Below, in pieces: positions 28,490 through 37,341 of a stretch of 64,000 bases of DNA; position 1 is the first letter of the stretch, and each line of letters opens with the position of its first letter. The stretch lies in NCBI RefSeq assembly GCF_002335445.1, contig NZ_BDME01000001.1, forward strand, positions 434,001 to 498,000. Direction: 5' to 3'. The notes beneath the pieces are model-generated. The model did no database searches and had not been told where the DNA came from. It saw nothing but the letters and a program-made list of their open reading frames with translations. The position numbers were made by a program, and so were the translations under genes. This DNA is from Lebetimonas natsushimae. Lineage in GTDB: Bacteria > Campylobacterota > Campylobacteria > Campylobacterales > Nautiliaceae.

Positions 28490-28864
28490 ATGACTTATAA
28501 TAAAGCCCTTGACAGTTATAATCAAATGAATGTGCAGATTGACAAACCTGAAAAATTAATACTTATGCTTTATGAAGGGGCTCTTAGATTCGCTAATTTT
28601 GCAAAAAAAGCTATAAAAGAGGGAAATATAGAAAAAAAGGTTCATTATATAATTAAAGTTTCAAATATTTTTATAGAACTTATCAATTCCCTTGATTTTG
28701 AAAAAGGCGGTAATGTTGCATATTATTTAAACGGGTTATATGCATATCAGCTTGAACTTCTAGCAAAAGCCAATTTAGAAAATAATGAAAAATATTTAGA
28801 TGATGTGATTAGAGTATTAAAAGGGCTTATTGAAGCCTGGAAAGAAGAAACAGGTATAAACTAA
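28490..28864 (+). CDS. fliS: Flagellin export chaperone FliS
   Basis: 124-residue helical chaperone that binds flagellin before export. The family signatures are ALDSYNQMNVQIDKPEKLI, LMLYEGALRFANFAKKAI and the helix LIELINSLDFEKGGNVAYYL. It follows fliD by 10 bases with AAGGAT as ribosome site. Confidence 0.93.
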   Translation: MTYNKALDSYNQMNVQIDKPEKLILMLYEGALRFANFAKKAIKEGNIEKKVHYIIKVSNIFIELINSLDFEKGGNVAYYLNGLYAYQLELLAKANLENNEKYLDDVIRVLKGLIEAWKEETGIN

Positions 28865-28865
28865 T

Positions 28866-28890
28866 AATGAAAAATTGAAAATGAAAAATG
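28866..28890 (+). repeat. Low-complexity motif family, at the start of the fliT-like gene
   Basis: Units ATGAAAAATTGAAAATGAAAA between fliS and the next gene; the ATG of that gene is the last ATG of this motif and no Shine-Dalgarno site is visible. Confidence 0.55.
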
Positions 28891-29136
28891 AAATATTTAA
28901 ATAAATTAAAAGCAGCTGTGATTAATGAAGATATTGAAAAACTTAAAGAATTAATTAAAGAAGAAATTTCTTTTTCTTCTATTGATGAGGCTAAAGAAAT
29001 TAATTTTTATATAAAAATGGCTGTGAATATCTTAGAAAAAGAAAAGGAAAAACTCTCATCTGAAATGCAAAAAATTAAAAAACTTCAAAAATTTAATTTT
29101 GAAAATAAAAAAGATTTGTTTAATTTTAAAATTTAA
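28888..29136 (+). CDS. Small helical protein after fliS, FliT-like by position
   Basis: 82 residues, predicted all-helical and charged (KLKAAVINEDIEKLKELIKE ... NILEKEKEKLSSEMQKIKKL). The size, helical content and place directly after fliS fit a FliT-type export chaperone, but sequence similarity is not obvious. The start codon comes from the low-complexity motif. The 3' end overlaps the convergent crp-type gene by 11 bases. Confidence 0.6.
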   Translation: MKYLNKLKAAVINEDIEKLKELIKEEISFSSIDEAKEINFYIKMAVNILEKEKEKLSSEMQKIKKLQKFNFENKKDLFNFKI

Positions 29137-29761
29137 AGTTTTTTAAACCTTCTATATCTTTTATAATAAATGTTTTGTGATCTTTTTCCAGAAGATTCTT
29201 TTTTATAAGCATATTAATAAAAGTAGAAAGAGTCTGTCTGGTGGTCCCCAAAAAGTTTGCAAATTCGTCTATTGAGCAGTTTAATTTTACTTCAATCCCT
29301 TTTGCTGTTTTTTTTCCTATTTTTTCCGCAGTGGTTGTTAGAAAATTGATAGCTCTTTGGGAACAGGTTGTAAAAGCCAGATCATGAATCAAATCTCTTT
29401 CGATTTTGATTTTATCGGTTATCTCTTTTAATATTAAATTATATAAATTAATATTGTCTATATAATTGATGCATTCTTTGATTGGTATGAAGTATAATTC
29501 ACTTTCTTCTTTTGCTTTTATAATATTTTCTTCGCTGCAAAATGCAATATTGTTTTTATTAAGATAATATAATGTTATTTCTTTATCATTTTTGTATGTC
29601 ACAATTTTTATTTTACCTTTTATAACAATTAAAATTCTGTCATTACAAGGGAAACATATTTCATTTTTTTTAAGATATCTTTTGGGAAATTTTTCAAAAT
29701 AATTAAGTTTTATATATTTTTCTATTTCCGGATTGGGTAACAATATTCTGCAGTTTTGCAT
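29126..29761 (-). CDS. Crp/Fnr-family transcriptional regulator
   Basis: 211 residues: N-terminal cyclic-nucleotide-like sensor barrel (LKKNEICFPCNDRILIVIKG ... ITLYYLNKNNIAFC), a dimer helix, and a winged helix with recognition segment FANFLGTTRQTLSTFINMLI. It has cysteines at about 4, 38, 41 and 75, and more at 132; no Fnr-type N-terminal Cys cluster is visible, so the signal may be a thiol or sulfane-sulfur reaction rather than an FeS cluster, which is inference. It is divergent from a periplasmic rhodanese gene, with a palindrome between them. Confidence 0.88.
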   Translation of the reverse strand: MQNCRILLPNPEIEKYIKLNYFEKFPKRYLKKNEICFPCNDRILIVIKGKIKIVTYKNDKEITLYYLNKNNIAFCSEENIIKAKEESELYFIPIKECINYIDNINLYNLILKEITDKIKIERDLIHDLAFTTCSQRAINFLTTTAEKIGKKTAKGIEVKLNCSIDEFANFLGTTRQTLSTFINMLIKKNLLEKDHKTFIIKDIEGLKNFKF

Positions 29762-29775
29762 AATTTTACCTTTTT

Positions 29776-29791
29776 TGTCAGGGTCCTGACA
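29776..29791. promoter_or_regulatory. Palindromic operator candidate, Crp/Fnr gene and rhodanese
   Basis: TGTCAGG-GT-CCTGACA, perfect 7-bp arms and 2-base centre. It starts 15 bases upstream of the crp-type ATG and overlaps its ribosome-site region; 64 bases before the rhodanese ATG. It is GC-rich within very AT-rich DNA. Binding by the neighbouring regulator is inference. Confidence 0.6.
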
Positions 29792-29854
29792 TTTTTTGTT
29801 TTTATTATGAATTATAATTCATTATGTACAAAAAATCAAATAAAGGAGAAAAAA

Positions 29855-30409
29855 ATGAAAATCGGAAGAATTTTAGGGTTGTCGCTAATAGCTGCTTCTT
29901 TTGTATTTGCACATACTTTTAAATTGGCAGATACTATAAAAGGTGCAGGCCCTATGGTTAAAGAATTTAATGCTGAGTGTCATTATTATGAACAGTTTGT
30001 AAATTACATTACTCCAGATGAGCTAAAAAAATGGATGGATGAAGATAAAGATTTTACTATTGTTGATGTAAGAAGTGTTGATGAAATGAAAGGCGGGGAA
30101 ATAGACTGGCCTGATTATGACGAATATCCAAGAGGTGATGTGGCAATTTATGCTGCAATGGGTGGATTGAAAAAAGATAAGGTTTATGTTTTTGTATGTG
30201 CGACTGGGCACAGGGCGGTACTTGCCGGCGGTGAACTTGTTAAATGGTTTCATTTCCCTAAAAAAAACATATATGTATTAAGAGGCGGAATAAACGGATG
30301 GCTAAACTGTGGATATCCTGTTGTTAACAAAGTTACAGAATTCGGTGGATTTAAAGGTTTGAAAAAAGTTGGAAAAGTAAAAGAACCTGTTATTTTAGAC
30401 CAATTCTAA
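29855..30409 (+). CDS. Periplasmic rhodanese-domain protein
   Basis: 184 residues from the ATG at 29855 (AAAGGAG upstream); a longer frame from 29756 is unlikely because it would include the operator. Signal peptide KIGRILGLSLIAASFVFA. The single rhodanese domain has DVRSVDEMKGGEI and the active loop CATGHR with the persulfide cysteine at 115, then VLRGGINGWLNCGYPVV. Such proteins bind or transfer sulfane sulfur during polysulfide or thiosulfate metabolism. Its pairing with a Crp/Fnr regulator suggests sulfur-responsive control. Confidence 0.87.
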   Translation: MKIGRILGLSLIAASFVFAHTFKLADTIKGAGPMVKEFNAECHYYEQFVNYITPDELKKWMDEDKDFTIVDVRSVDEMKGGEIDWPDYDEYPRGDVAIYAAMGGLKKDKVYVFVCATGHRAVLAGGELVKWFHFPKKNIYVLRGGINGWLNCGYPVVNKVTEFGGFKGLKKVGKVKEPVILDQF

Positions 30410-30410
30410 T

Positions 30411-30430
30411 AATTCCCTTTTTAGGGAATT
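30411..30430. other. Hairpin spanning the convergent rhodanese/ispE junction
   Basis: AATTCCCT-TTTT-AGGGAATT, a perfect 8-bp stem filling the 11-base gap between stops and including the ispE stop codon. Neither strand has a strong T tract after it, so it may block or stabilise transcript ends rather than be a classic terminator. Confidence 0.5.
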
Positions 30431-31158
30431 CTAAAAAAACTGCTCCCGCTTCCGCTGAAAAATCCAAAATCTTTATATCTGTTGAGCTCCGGATAAGCTG
30501 TTAGAGCTGGCATTAATAAATCATTAAGTTCAGTCGGCTTTTTGGTTTTTAATAACTCTTCTGTTGAAATTTTGTCAAAATTAGTATCGGCGGGGTTAAA
30601 AAACTGTTCCTTATAAGTTTTATAAACAAGAGGGGTTGAGCATTCAATCGGAGGGGTAAAAACTTCCAAATTCAAGGCTTTTTCATTAACAGGTTCCACT
30701 ATATCACCTCTTCCGTAAACATTTGCAACATCTGTGTCTGCTAAGAAGAAAGGAACATCGCTTCCTATTTTTTTGCCGATGTCCATTAATTCTTTGGTTG
30801 AAAGGTTTAAATTTGCCTCTTTATTAACAAGAAGTAAAAATGCCGCCGCATCACTGCTGCCTCCACCGAGTCCCGCCATTTCAGGTATGTTTTTATGAAT
30901 TCTGATCTCTTTGCCTATAAACCATTTTTTACTTTCCGGATAAGCCCTGGTAAGTTCTACATAGGCTTTAAATACGGTATTGTCTCTTAAAACACAGTTA
31001 ATATCCCCTACAATGTTAAATTTTTCGGCTTCTTTTATTTCTATTTCGTCGTACAGGTTTTTTACCCTCATAAAGCGAGATTTCAAAAGGTGATAATATC
31101 CATCATGTCCTACTATTTTTAAAAATATATTTACTTTTGCAAATGCTTTAATTTTCAT
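30421..31158 (-). CDS. ispE: 4-diphosphocytidyl-2-C-methyl-D-erythritol kinase
   Basis: ATP-dependent kinase of the MEP isoprenoid pathway (GHMP family). 245 residues, with the start [20 protein letters not shown], the phosphate loop [17 protein letters not shown] and the C-terminal [11 protein letters not shown]. Overlaps csrA by 11 bases; the operon order is uvrD-truB-csrA-ispE. Confidence 0.95.
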   Translation of the reverse strand: MKIKAFAKVNIFLKIVGHDGYYHLLKSRFMRVKNLYDEIEIKEAEKFNIVGDINCVLRDNTVFKAYVELTRAYPESKKWFIGKEIRIHKNIPEMAGLGGGSSDAAAFLLLVNKEANLNLSTKELMDIGKKIGSDVPFFLADTDVANVYGRGDIVEPVNEKALNLEVFTPPIECSTPLVYKTYKEQFFNPADTNFDKISTEELLKTKKPTELNDLLMPALTAYPELNRYKDFGFFSGSGSSFFRIP

Positions 31159-31375
31159 TGAATACCTTTGAAATTTCTTTTATATCGATATTCTGTTTTG
31201 CTGCTTTTATATTTTCCTCTTTAATGTTTTCAAGAAGTTCGCTTCTTAAAATAGTTAAATTTTTTGGGGCTTCTATTCCAATTTTAACTTGGTTTTTATC
31301 TATTGAGACTATAACAATTTCTATATTGTCTCCGATTTTTATCTTTTCATTTATTTTTCTTGATATTACTAACAT
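31148..31375 (-). CDS. csrA: Carbon storage regulator CsrA
   Basis: 75-residue dimeric RNA-binding protein that binds GGA motifs in leaders and represses translation; in Campylobacterota it controls flagellin and is countered by Fli[21 protein letters not shown] and [18 protein letters not shown] are canonical. Overlaps truB and ispE by 7 and 11 bases, so translation is coupled. Confidence 0.96.
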   Translation of the reverse strand: MLVISRKINEKIKIGDNIEIVIVSIDKNQVKIGIEAPKNLTILRSELLENIKEENIKAAKQNIDIKEISKVFNEN

Positions 31376-32235
31376 AATTCAATCCTGTTTAAAATATATT
31401 TAATTTCGTCATCAATAATTTCAATAATAGCAAAAAATTTATCATATCTTACAAAATATCTGCCTGTTTTTGTGATTTTAAAATCATTAATGTTTAATTT
31501 TTTACCGAGCATTAGATTATTTATGTTATTTGAATAAAAATTTTCTTTTAAATCCAGATATTCAAGCGGATTTAATTTTTTTTCACATTCATAAAAAAAT
31601 TTTCCTTCATTTACTCTTTCAAGATATGTCAAAGATCCGGCAGTTCCTAATTTTTTAGCAATATCAAATCCAAGGGTTCTTATATAAGTCCCTTCACTTA
31701 CACTTGCTTTAAATGTAACAAAAGGATGAGAATAATTGATAAGTTCTATATCAAAAATTTCTATTTCAATTTTTTTATCCAAAAACTCATTTTCTTTTTT
31801 TTTATTTTCCATTAGTTGATATGCCCTGACGCCGTTTATTTTTTTAGCGGAATATTTGGGCGGCAGTTGGTATTGTTTCCCTTTAAAAGATTCTAAAACT
31901 TCTTTTATTTTTTGGATTTCCAATTTTTGAATAGTTTCAATTTTTTCAATTTTTTCTATATCAAGGGTAGGGGAGTAAGCTCCGAGCATCAAAGTTGCAA
32001 TATAAGTTTTGGGAGTTTTTTTTAAAAATCTGAATAGTTTGGTGTATTGACCGGTTGCAATTATCAGTACACCGCAGGCAAACGGGTCAAGTGTGCCTGA
32101 AAATCCCATTTTTTTGATACCATATTTTCTTTTTAACTGATTTAAAAATTTATTTGAACTGATAAACATTGGTTTTTTAGCTACAAAAAGCATATTATTA
32201 CAATTATTTTCCATTTTCAATTTTCCATTATCCAT
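31369..32235 (-). CDS. truB: tRNA pseudouridine-55 synthase, with repeat-derived N-terminus
   Basis: Makes pseudouridine 55 in the T loop of tRNAs. Catalytic Asp in [20 protein letters not shown], [22 protein letters not shown] and EGTYIRTLG are visible. TruB similarity starts at about residue 15 ([15 protein letters not shown]); the preceding 14 residues, [14 protein letters not shown], are encoded by the dispersed low-complexity motif. The true start may therefore be the ATG at 32193; neither has a convincing ribosome site. Confidence 0.93.
   Translation of the reverse strand: MDNGKLKMENNCNNMLFVAKKPMFISSNKFLNQLKRKYGIKKMGFSGTLDPFACGVLIIATGQYTKLFRFLKKTPKTYIATLMLGAYSPTLDIEKIEKIETIQKLEIQKIKEVLESFKGKQYQLPPKYSAKKINGVRAYQLMENKKKENEFLDKKIEIEIFDIELINYSHPFVTFKASVSEGTYIRTLGFDIAKKLGTAGSLTYLERVNEGKFFYECEKKLNPLEYLDLKENFYSNNINNLMLGKKLNINDFKITKTGRYFVRYDKFFAIIEIIDDEIKYILNRIELC
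32202..32235 (-). repeat. Low-complexity motif family at the truB start
   Basis: On the minus strand ATGGATAATGGAAAATTGAA and a further unit, reading in frame with truB and adding N, G, K, L, M, E residues. It lies between the uvrD stop and the conserved truB start. Confidence 0.65.
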
Positions 32236-32239
32236 TGGA

Positions 32240-34225
32240 TTATGCTTTTTCTACAAAATCACTTAATATTTCCCTGACGCTTCCTCCAAAATCAATTTTA
32301 AGTTTGGTTTTATTGCCAGCTTTATTTATTCCAATAATTCTGCCTGTCCCAAATATCTTATGTTTAACAAGAGTCCCGTTTTTCATAGATGAACTTTCTT
32401 TTAAATTGACCCTCTCACCTCTGATAAGTCCTGCTTCTGTAAGGAATCTGCTTTTTTGAACGTGTGAGCGTGTCCCCCTTACGTATCTGCTTTGGGTAAA
32501 TGAAAGAGTGAGTTTTTTTCTGGCTCTTGTAAATGCCACATATGCGAGGCGTCTTTCTTCTTCTATATCCGCATCATTTAAAGGAAAAAATCCCTCTTCC
32601 ATTCCGATTACAAAAATATAATCAAATTCAAGTCCTTTGCTTGCGTGAATTGTCATAACATTAATCATTTCATCTGTAATTTTATCCTGGTCGCTTTCAA
32701 GGGAGAGTTCATTTAAAAATTCCCTGACGTTTAAATCTTTTTTTTCTCTCATAGTTCCATAAAATTCTTCAACGTTTCTTTTTTTATCTTCATCTTTATA
32801 TGAATTGCTAAAATCTATAACTTCTTCTAAAATTTCAGGAATTTCATCAATATTCTGTTTTGAAAGAAGTTCTATAAAAGATGCGAATTCTTTTAGGGTT
32901 TTAGCCGCTTTTTTGCTCAAAAAATCTAAATTGTCTTCTTTAATAAATTCAATATAGCTTTTGTCGCCTTTAGCAGTTTCTAGTTTTAAAATGGTGGCTT
33001 TTCCTATACCTCTTTTTGGTTTGTTTACTATTCTTTTGAAAGAATATTCGTCATTCGGATTTACTATGAGTCTCAGATAACTTATCAAATCTTTTATTTC
33101 TTCCCTTTCGTAAAATTTCATGCCTCCTACGAGTTTATAAGTTATTCCGTAACTTCTTAGGGCGTCTTCAATTGAGCGTGAGAGTGCGTTAATTCTATAA
33201 AGTACCGCTATTTCTTTAGGCGATACACCGTTTTCTATTAATTTTTTAATTCTTTTGGTAATTTCTTCGCCTTCGGCTATTTCATTATAGCTTGAAATAA
33301 TTTCAACAGCTTCACCATCACCCCGGGCTGAAACCAGTTTTTTCCCGTATCTTTGCTTATTATAGCTGATAAGATTGTTTGCAGCTTCTAGAATTTGATT
33401 TGTTGAGCGGTAATTAATCTGAAGTTTTATAACTTTGGCATTAAATTCTTTTTCAAAATTTAAAATATTTTTATGATTTGCCCCCCTGAATCCGTAAATT
33501 GACTGGTCATCATCACCCACTACGCAGATATTATTATGGTTTTTACATAATTTTTTTAATAAAAGAAGCTGAATTTCATTGGTGTCCTGATATTCATCTA
33601 CCATTATATATTGGTATTTATCTGATGTTTCAGAACATAAATCTTCATTATTATGCAGTATTTCATAAGGTAAAAGCAGTAAATCGTCAAAATCAACCAA
33701 ATTGTTATCGAGCAGATACTGTTGGTATTTATCATATATGTGGGCAAGTTTTTTATAAGTGGTGTCATTTGCAAGGGTGTAAACTTCATCTGGATTTAGG
33801 AAAGAATTTTTATATCTGCTGATTTCCTTGCTTATAAAATTTGCGGGAAGGTCGGTTGAAATTGATTTTATTATTTTTTTCTGGTCGTCAGTGTCAATTA
33901 TTACAAAATTATTATTTCTATTTAATAAATGAATATATAATCTTAAAAACATAAGTCCAAATTTATGAAAAGTAACAAGCAAAGGGGGATGAATAACGTC
34001 TCCCACCATTCTCAGTGCTCTTTCTCTCATTTCGGCGGCAGCTTTGTTTGTAAAGGTAAGGGTTAATGTATTTGCAGGGTCAATCCCAAGAGATAGGAGA
34101 TAAGCAAGTCTGCTGGTTAAAGTTTTGGTTTTTCCGCTTCCGGCTCCCGCAAGTATTAACAATGCTCCGTCAATATGGGTTGCTGCTTCTTTTTGGGCGT
34201 CATTGAGTTCATCTAAAAAATGCAA
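32240..34225 (-). CDS. uvrD: UvrD/PcrA/Rep-type superfamily 1 DNA helicase
   Basis: 3'-5' helicase for repair and replication fork maintenance, 661 residues. Walker A GAGSGKT at 27-33, motif Ia TLTFTNKAAAEMRERA, motif II VDEYQDTN, motif III GDDDQSIYGFRGA, motif IV INYRST, motif V TIHASKGLEFDYIFVIG and motif VI RRLAYVAFTRARKKL are all present. The C-terminal tail (GTLVKHKIFGTGRIIGINK) is the PcrA/UvrD Tudor-like domain that contacts RNA polymerase. Confidence 0.95.
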   Translation of the reverse strand: MHFLDELNDAQKEAATHIDGALLILAGAGSGKTKTLTSRLAYLLSLGIDPANTLTLTFTNKAAAEMRERALRMVGDVIHPPLLVTFHKFGLMFLRLYIHLLNRNNNFVIIDTDDQKKIIKSISTDLPANFISKEISRYKNSFLNPDEVYTLANDTTYKKLAHIYDKYQQYLLDNNLVDFDDLLLLPYEILHNNEDLCSETSDKYQYIMVDEYQDTNEIQLLLLKKLCKNHNNICVVGDDDQSIYGFRGANHKNILNFEKEFNAKVIKLQINYRSTNQILEAANNLISYNKQRYGKKLVSARGDGEAVEIISSYNEIAEGEEITKRIKKLIENGVSPKEIAVLYRINALSRSIEDALRSYGITYKLVGGMKFYEREEIKDLISYLRLIVNPNDEYSFKRIVNKPKRGIGKATILKLETAKGDKSYIEFIKEDNLDFLSKKAAKTLKEFASFIELLSKQNIDEIPEILEEVIDFSNSYKDEDKKRNVEEFYGTMREKKDLNVREFLNELSLESDQDKITDEMINVMTIHASKGLEFDYIFVIGMEEGFFPLNDADIEEERRLAYVAFTRARKKLTLSFTQSRYVRGTRSHVQKSRFLTEAGLIRGERVNLKESSSMKNGTLVKHKIFGTGRIIGINKAGNKTKLKIDFGGSVREILSDFVEKA

Positions 34226-34314
34226 ATTTAACCTTTTTTTATTTATTATAACAAATTTTGAATAATTTAAAAAAATTATTACAATAATAAGTATAAATTA
34301 TTTTTGTTATATGA

Positions 34315-34320
34315 TATAAT
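34315..34320 (+). promoter_or_regulatory. Putative -10 element for the LysR-type gene
   Basis: TATAAT 26 bases before the ATG in a 120-base, almost pure AT gap shared with the divergent uvrD promoter. The gap also holds AATAATTT-N4-AAATTATT, too AT-rich to be called an operator. Confidence 0.45.
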
Positions 34321-34345
34321 TTTTTATTATATTTAAAGGAGAAAA

Positions 34346-35215
34346 ATGAGTATAAAATATCTTGATAAAATATATACTTTTTTAATTATTTATAAAGAAT
34401 CGTCTTTTTCAAAAGCAAGTAAGGTTTTAGGAATTTCCCAGCCGGCTGTTACACAGCAGATTAGAATTTTGGAAGATTATCTGGGGGTGAGTCTTTTTGA
34501 GAGAAAAAAATCAGGGGTTATTCTGACAAAAGAAGGTCAGGAGTTTTTAAAATATGCAAAAGAATTTGAAAAGTTTTTAACTAATTTTGAAAAAAAAATA
34601 AAAGAATTTAAAAATGTGGATACCCCTTTTTTGATCGGGGCTTCTCCTACAGTCGGAAATTACAATCTGCCGGAATGTATCAAATATTTTCAATCTTTAA
34701 TAAATAAAGATATTAATTTAATTATTAAAAGCAATTATGAATTACTGGAAGATGTAGAAAAAAAAGTCCTTGATATGGCTTTTGTAACTAAAAAAAAGAA
34801 AAATTCACTACATTATGAAGAATGGATTGAGGATGAACTGGTTGTATTTTCAAACAGACCGTTACCTGAAAAAATAAATCTGGAAGAACTTAAAAATTAT
34901 AAAATGATATGTCGGGAACCCAATTCTTCTACAAGGGAATTTATTAAAAAAATATTTGAAGCCCAGGAGTTTGAATGTGACACATTAAATATTATCAGTG
35001 TTGTCCATAATTCAACAGCCCTTAAATATACCGTTTTAAATTCACATGACCAGGTAGTGTCTATAATTTCCAAATCTGTAATAAAAGAAGAACTTAGAAA
35101 CAAAAAACTTTTTGCAGCTAAAATCAGAGGTATGAATTTAAAAAGAAAAACGTATATTGCATATAAAGAAAAATCAAAAGAAATAGATGCAATACTTAAT
35201 TTTATTCGTCAATAA
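34346..35215 (+). CDS. LysR-family transcriptional regulator
   Basis: 289 residues with the N-terminal winged helix (SFSKASKVLGISQPAVTQQI, then RILEDYLGVSLFERKKSGV) and a C-terminal periplasmic-binding-like effector domain (PFLIGASPTVGNYNLPECI). The ligand is unknown. No obvious divergent target: the neighbour uvrD is housekeeping. AAAGGAG precedes the ATG. The 3' end overlaps the convergent SspB-like gene by 14 bases. Confidence 0.88.
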   Translation: MSIKYLDKIYTFLIIYKESSFSKASKVLGISQPAVTQQIRILEDYLGVSLFERKKSGVILTKEGQEFLKYAKEFEKFLTNFEKKIKEFKNVDTPFLIGASPTVGNYNLPECIKYFQSLINKDINLIIKSNYELLEDVEKKVLDMAFVTKKKKNSLHYEEWIEDELVVFSNRPLPEKINLEELKNYKMICREPNSSTREFIKKIFEAQEFECDTLNIISVVHNSTALKYTVLNSHDQVVSIISKSVIKEELRNKKLFAAKIRGMNLKRKTYIAYKEKSKEIDAILNFIRQ

Positions 35216-35618
35216 ACTTTTTATTTCGAGGATTCATTGCAAATGGATTTGCCGGTTTTTTGGGTTTAGGAAGAGTGGCTGATAGGTTTATAAAAAGAGG
35301 TGTTTCTTCCTCTGAAATTTGAATAATATTTTCAATGGGTACACTTACCGCACTTCCAAAATTTTCCTCTCCAAAACCTGCTTCAAAAATTAAGATATTG
35401 TCTTTTATATAAGCACTTTCAAGTGTATAATTTGCTAAAGCAAAAATTATTACATCTTTAAATGCGCTTGATATATGTTTTGGCAAAACAGGATTAAATT
35501 CTATACCGTCAAGATTACACAAGATGCTAAACGGTTCGTTAATTTCAAGCAAAAGAGATAAAAGTTCTTTTGCGTGTTTTGTTTTTAATCCCCTAAATTC
35601 TGAATTTTCAATTATCAT
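35202..35618 (-). CDS. SspB-like protein (possible ClpXP adaptor)
   Basis: 138 residues. The core (PFSILCNLDGIEFNPVLPKH ... IFALANYTLESAYIKDNILIFEAGFG then SVPIENIIQISEEETPLFINL) follows the pattern of SspB: an F/ARFGG-type strand, a VSVPxxxIxxI strand, and a Pro-rich flexible tail that in SspB delivers substrates to ClpX. The match is by eye and moderate. It overlaps pepF upstream by 11 bases. Confidence 0.55.
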   Translation of the reverse strand: MIIENSEFRGLKTKHAKELLSLLLEINEPFSILCNLDGIEFNPVLPKHISSAFKDVIIFALANYTLESAYIKDNILIFEAGFGEENFGSAVSVPIENIIQISEEETPLFINLSATLPKPKKPANPFAMNPRNKKFIDE

Positions 35619-37329
35619 CTGTTAGCCTTTGAAAATCATTTAGCATTTCTTTTACAAAATCCATACCCATTTGCCAGAAATTTTCGTCTTCAATGTTTAA
35701 ATTGAATATTTCAAGCTGTTTTTTAGGAGGAGTGCTTCCACCCTGAGAGAGAAATTTAATATATTTTTCTTCAAAATTTTCAAATCCTTCTTTGTATAAT
35801 TTAAACAGTGTCAAAACTAACAGCTGTGCATAGGAATATGCATAGCAATAAAACGGAGAATGGATAAAATGAGGAATATAACTCCACCAGATTTCATAAT
35901 TTTTTGTAAGTATCACACTGCTACCGAACATTTTCTGATTTTCTTCCATCCAGATTTGATTATATTTCTCAGGAGTTAATTCTTCTTCAGAGTGTACTTT
36001 TCTTTCAAAATTTGTAAATACAACCTGTCTAAACAGTGTTGCAAAAATATCTTCTAATTTACTTGCATAAACTCCTATTAATTCATCTTTAGGAAGTGAA
36101 TTTTTTATTTTTTCAAACAGGAGCATTTCTGCAAAAATACTTGCAGTTTCAGCTGTCGTAAGGGGAGTGTCCTGATTTAAATATCCTACTTCTCTTGCCA
36201 GATATTGATGAATGGCATGTCCAAGTTCGTGGGCAAGTGTAAAAACATCTCTCCTTTGGTTTGTGAAATTAAGCAAGACATAAGGATGTGCTTTTGGTGT
36301 GGCTGAGTGTGAAAACGCTCCGCCTCTTTTGCCTTCTTTCGGATATACATCAATCCATTTTTCATCAAACGCTTTTTTTGCTATTTCATAAAAAGTAGGT
36401 GAAAAATCTTTAAACGAACTTAATACCAGTTCTTTTGCCTCTTCAAAGGTTATCTCTTTTTCTTCTATATTAAGTGGGGCATATCTGTCATAATCATACA
36501 ATTTTTCAAGCCCTAATAGTTCTTTTTTAATATTGTAATATTTTTCTACTATCCATGTATTTTCGTTTACTGTATTAATTAGGGCATCAACACTTTTTTT
36601 TGAAACATGGTTACTTAAATGTCTCGGGGCTTCAACATTTTCATATCCTCTAATATCCACATATTCTATTTTCCAGTCTTTTTTAATCTGATTATAAATA
36701 TAGGTTAAAATATGCTGATGAGGTTTTAATCCCAGGGTCAGGCTGATTTGTGCTTTTTTTCTTTCATTCCTATCGGATGAATATAATTTGCTTAAAATCT
36801 CCTCTTCGCTTAAATAAACTCCATCAAAAAAGAATTTAAGTTGGCTTAAGTGTTCGTCAAAAAGTCTGGAAAACGCAGAAGAACTTGTCAGATCTTTTTT
36901 CATTAATATTTTCTCTTCTTTTTCACTGAGTTTATAATAACTCTCTTCCTGGAGGTGAATTAGATAATATTTATAAACCCCAGCATTGTCAATAAATTTT
37001 TGCTGTTTATCTATTGGCAGGTGAATAAATTCAAGTTCGAAAAATACTAAATGCTCTTCCGCTTCTGTTGCAATTTGCTGAAATTTTGCTAAAAAACTAC
37101 CTTTACTTGTATCAGTTGCAAAAATTAAATATATATAAGTTAAACTTCTTCCTATATTTTCTAAAATATCTTCATATTCTTTTACCGCTTCAATAAATTC
37201 CCCGGCTGATAATGTGTATAGTCTGTTTTTATATTTTTTTTCAAATTCCACTGCTTTAAATTTTGCATTTTTTAAAAATTCTTCAGCTTCATTGATTGAA
37301 CTAAAAAGTGCGCTTAAGTCCCAGTTCAT
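35608..37329 (-). CDS. pepF: Oligoendopeptidase F (M3 family)
   Basis: Cytosolic zinc peptidase that degrades oligopeptides. 573 residues; the zinc motif HELGHAIHQYLA is followed by ETASIFAEMLLFEKI with the third ligand. The N-terminal M3 helical domain is complete (WDLSALFSSINEAEEFLKN). It follows the aminotransferase gene by 12 bases. Confidence 0.94.
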   Translation of the reverse strand: MNWDLSALFSSINEAEEFLKNAKFKAVEFEKKYKNRLYTLSAGEFIEAVKEYEDILENIGRSLTYIYLIFATDTSKGSFLAKFQQIATEAEEHLVFFELEFIHLPIDKQQKFIDNAGVYKYYLIHLQEESYYKLSEKEEKILMKKDLTSSSAFSRLFDEHLSQLKFFFDGVYLSEEEILSKLYSSDRNERKKAQISLTLGLKPHQHILTYIYNQIKKDWKIEYVDIRGYENVEAPRHLSNHVSKKSVDALINTVNENTWIVEKYYNIKKELLGLEKLYDYDRYAPLNIEEKEITFEEAKELVLSSFKDFSPTFYEIAKKAFDEKWIDVYPKEGKRGGAFSHSATPKAHPYVLLNFTNQRRDVFTLAHELGHAIHQYLAREVGYLNQDTPLTTAETASIFAEMLLFEKIKNSLPKDELIGVYASKLEDIFATLFRQVVFTNFERKVHSEEELTPEKYNQIWMEENQKMFGSSVILTKNYEIWWSYIPHFIHSPFYCYAYSYAQLLVLTLFKLYKEGFENFEEKYIKFLSQGGSTPPKKQLEIFNLNIEDENFWQMGMDFVKEMLNDFQRLTDDN

Positions 37330-37341
37330 TTATTTCCTTTT

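Noticed and set aside
29756-29854. Longer rhodanese frame beginning at 29756
   Set aside because: It would overlap the crp-type start and the palindrome, and bury the signal peptide; ATG 29855 has AAAGGAG and starts the signal peptide.
30411-30430. Bidirectional intrinsic terminator between rhodanese and ispE
   Set aside because: Good stem but no T tract on either side, so recorded only as a hairpin.
34246-34313. TTATAAC...GTTATAT and AATAATTT/AAATTATT as LysR operator sites
   Set aside because: The region is nearly pure A and T; such inverted repeats are expected by chance.
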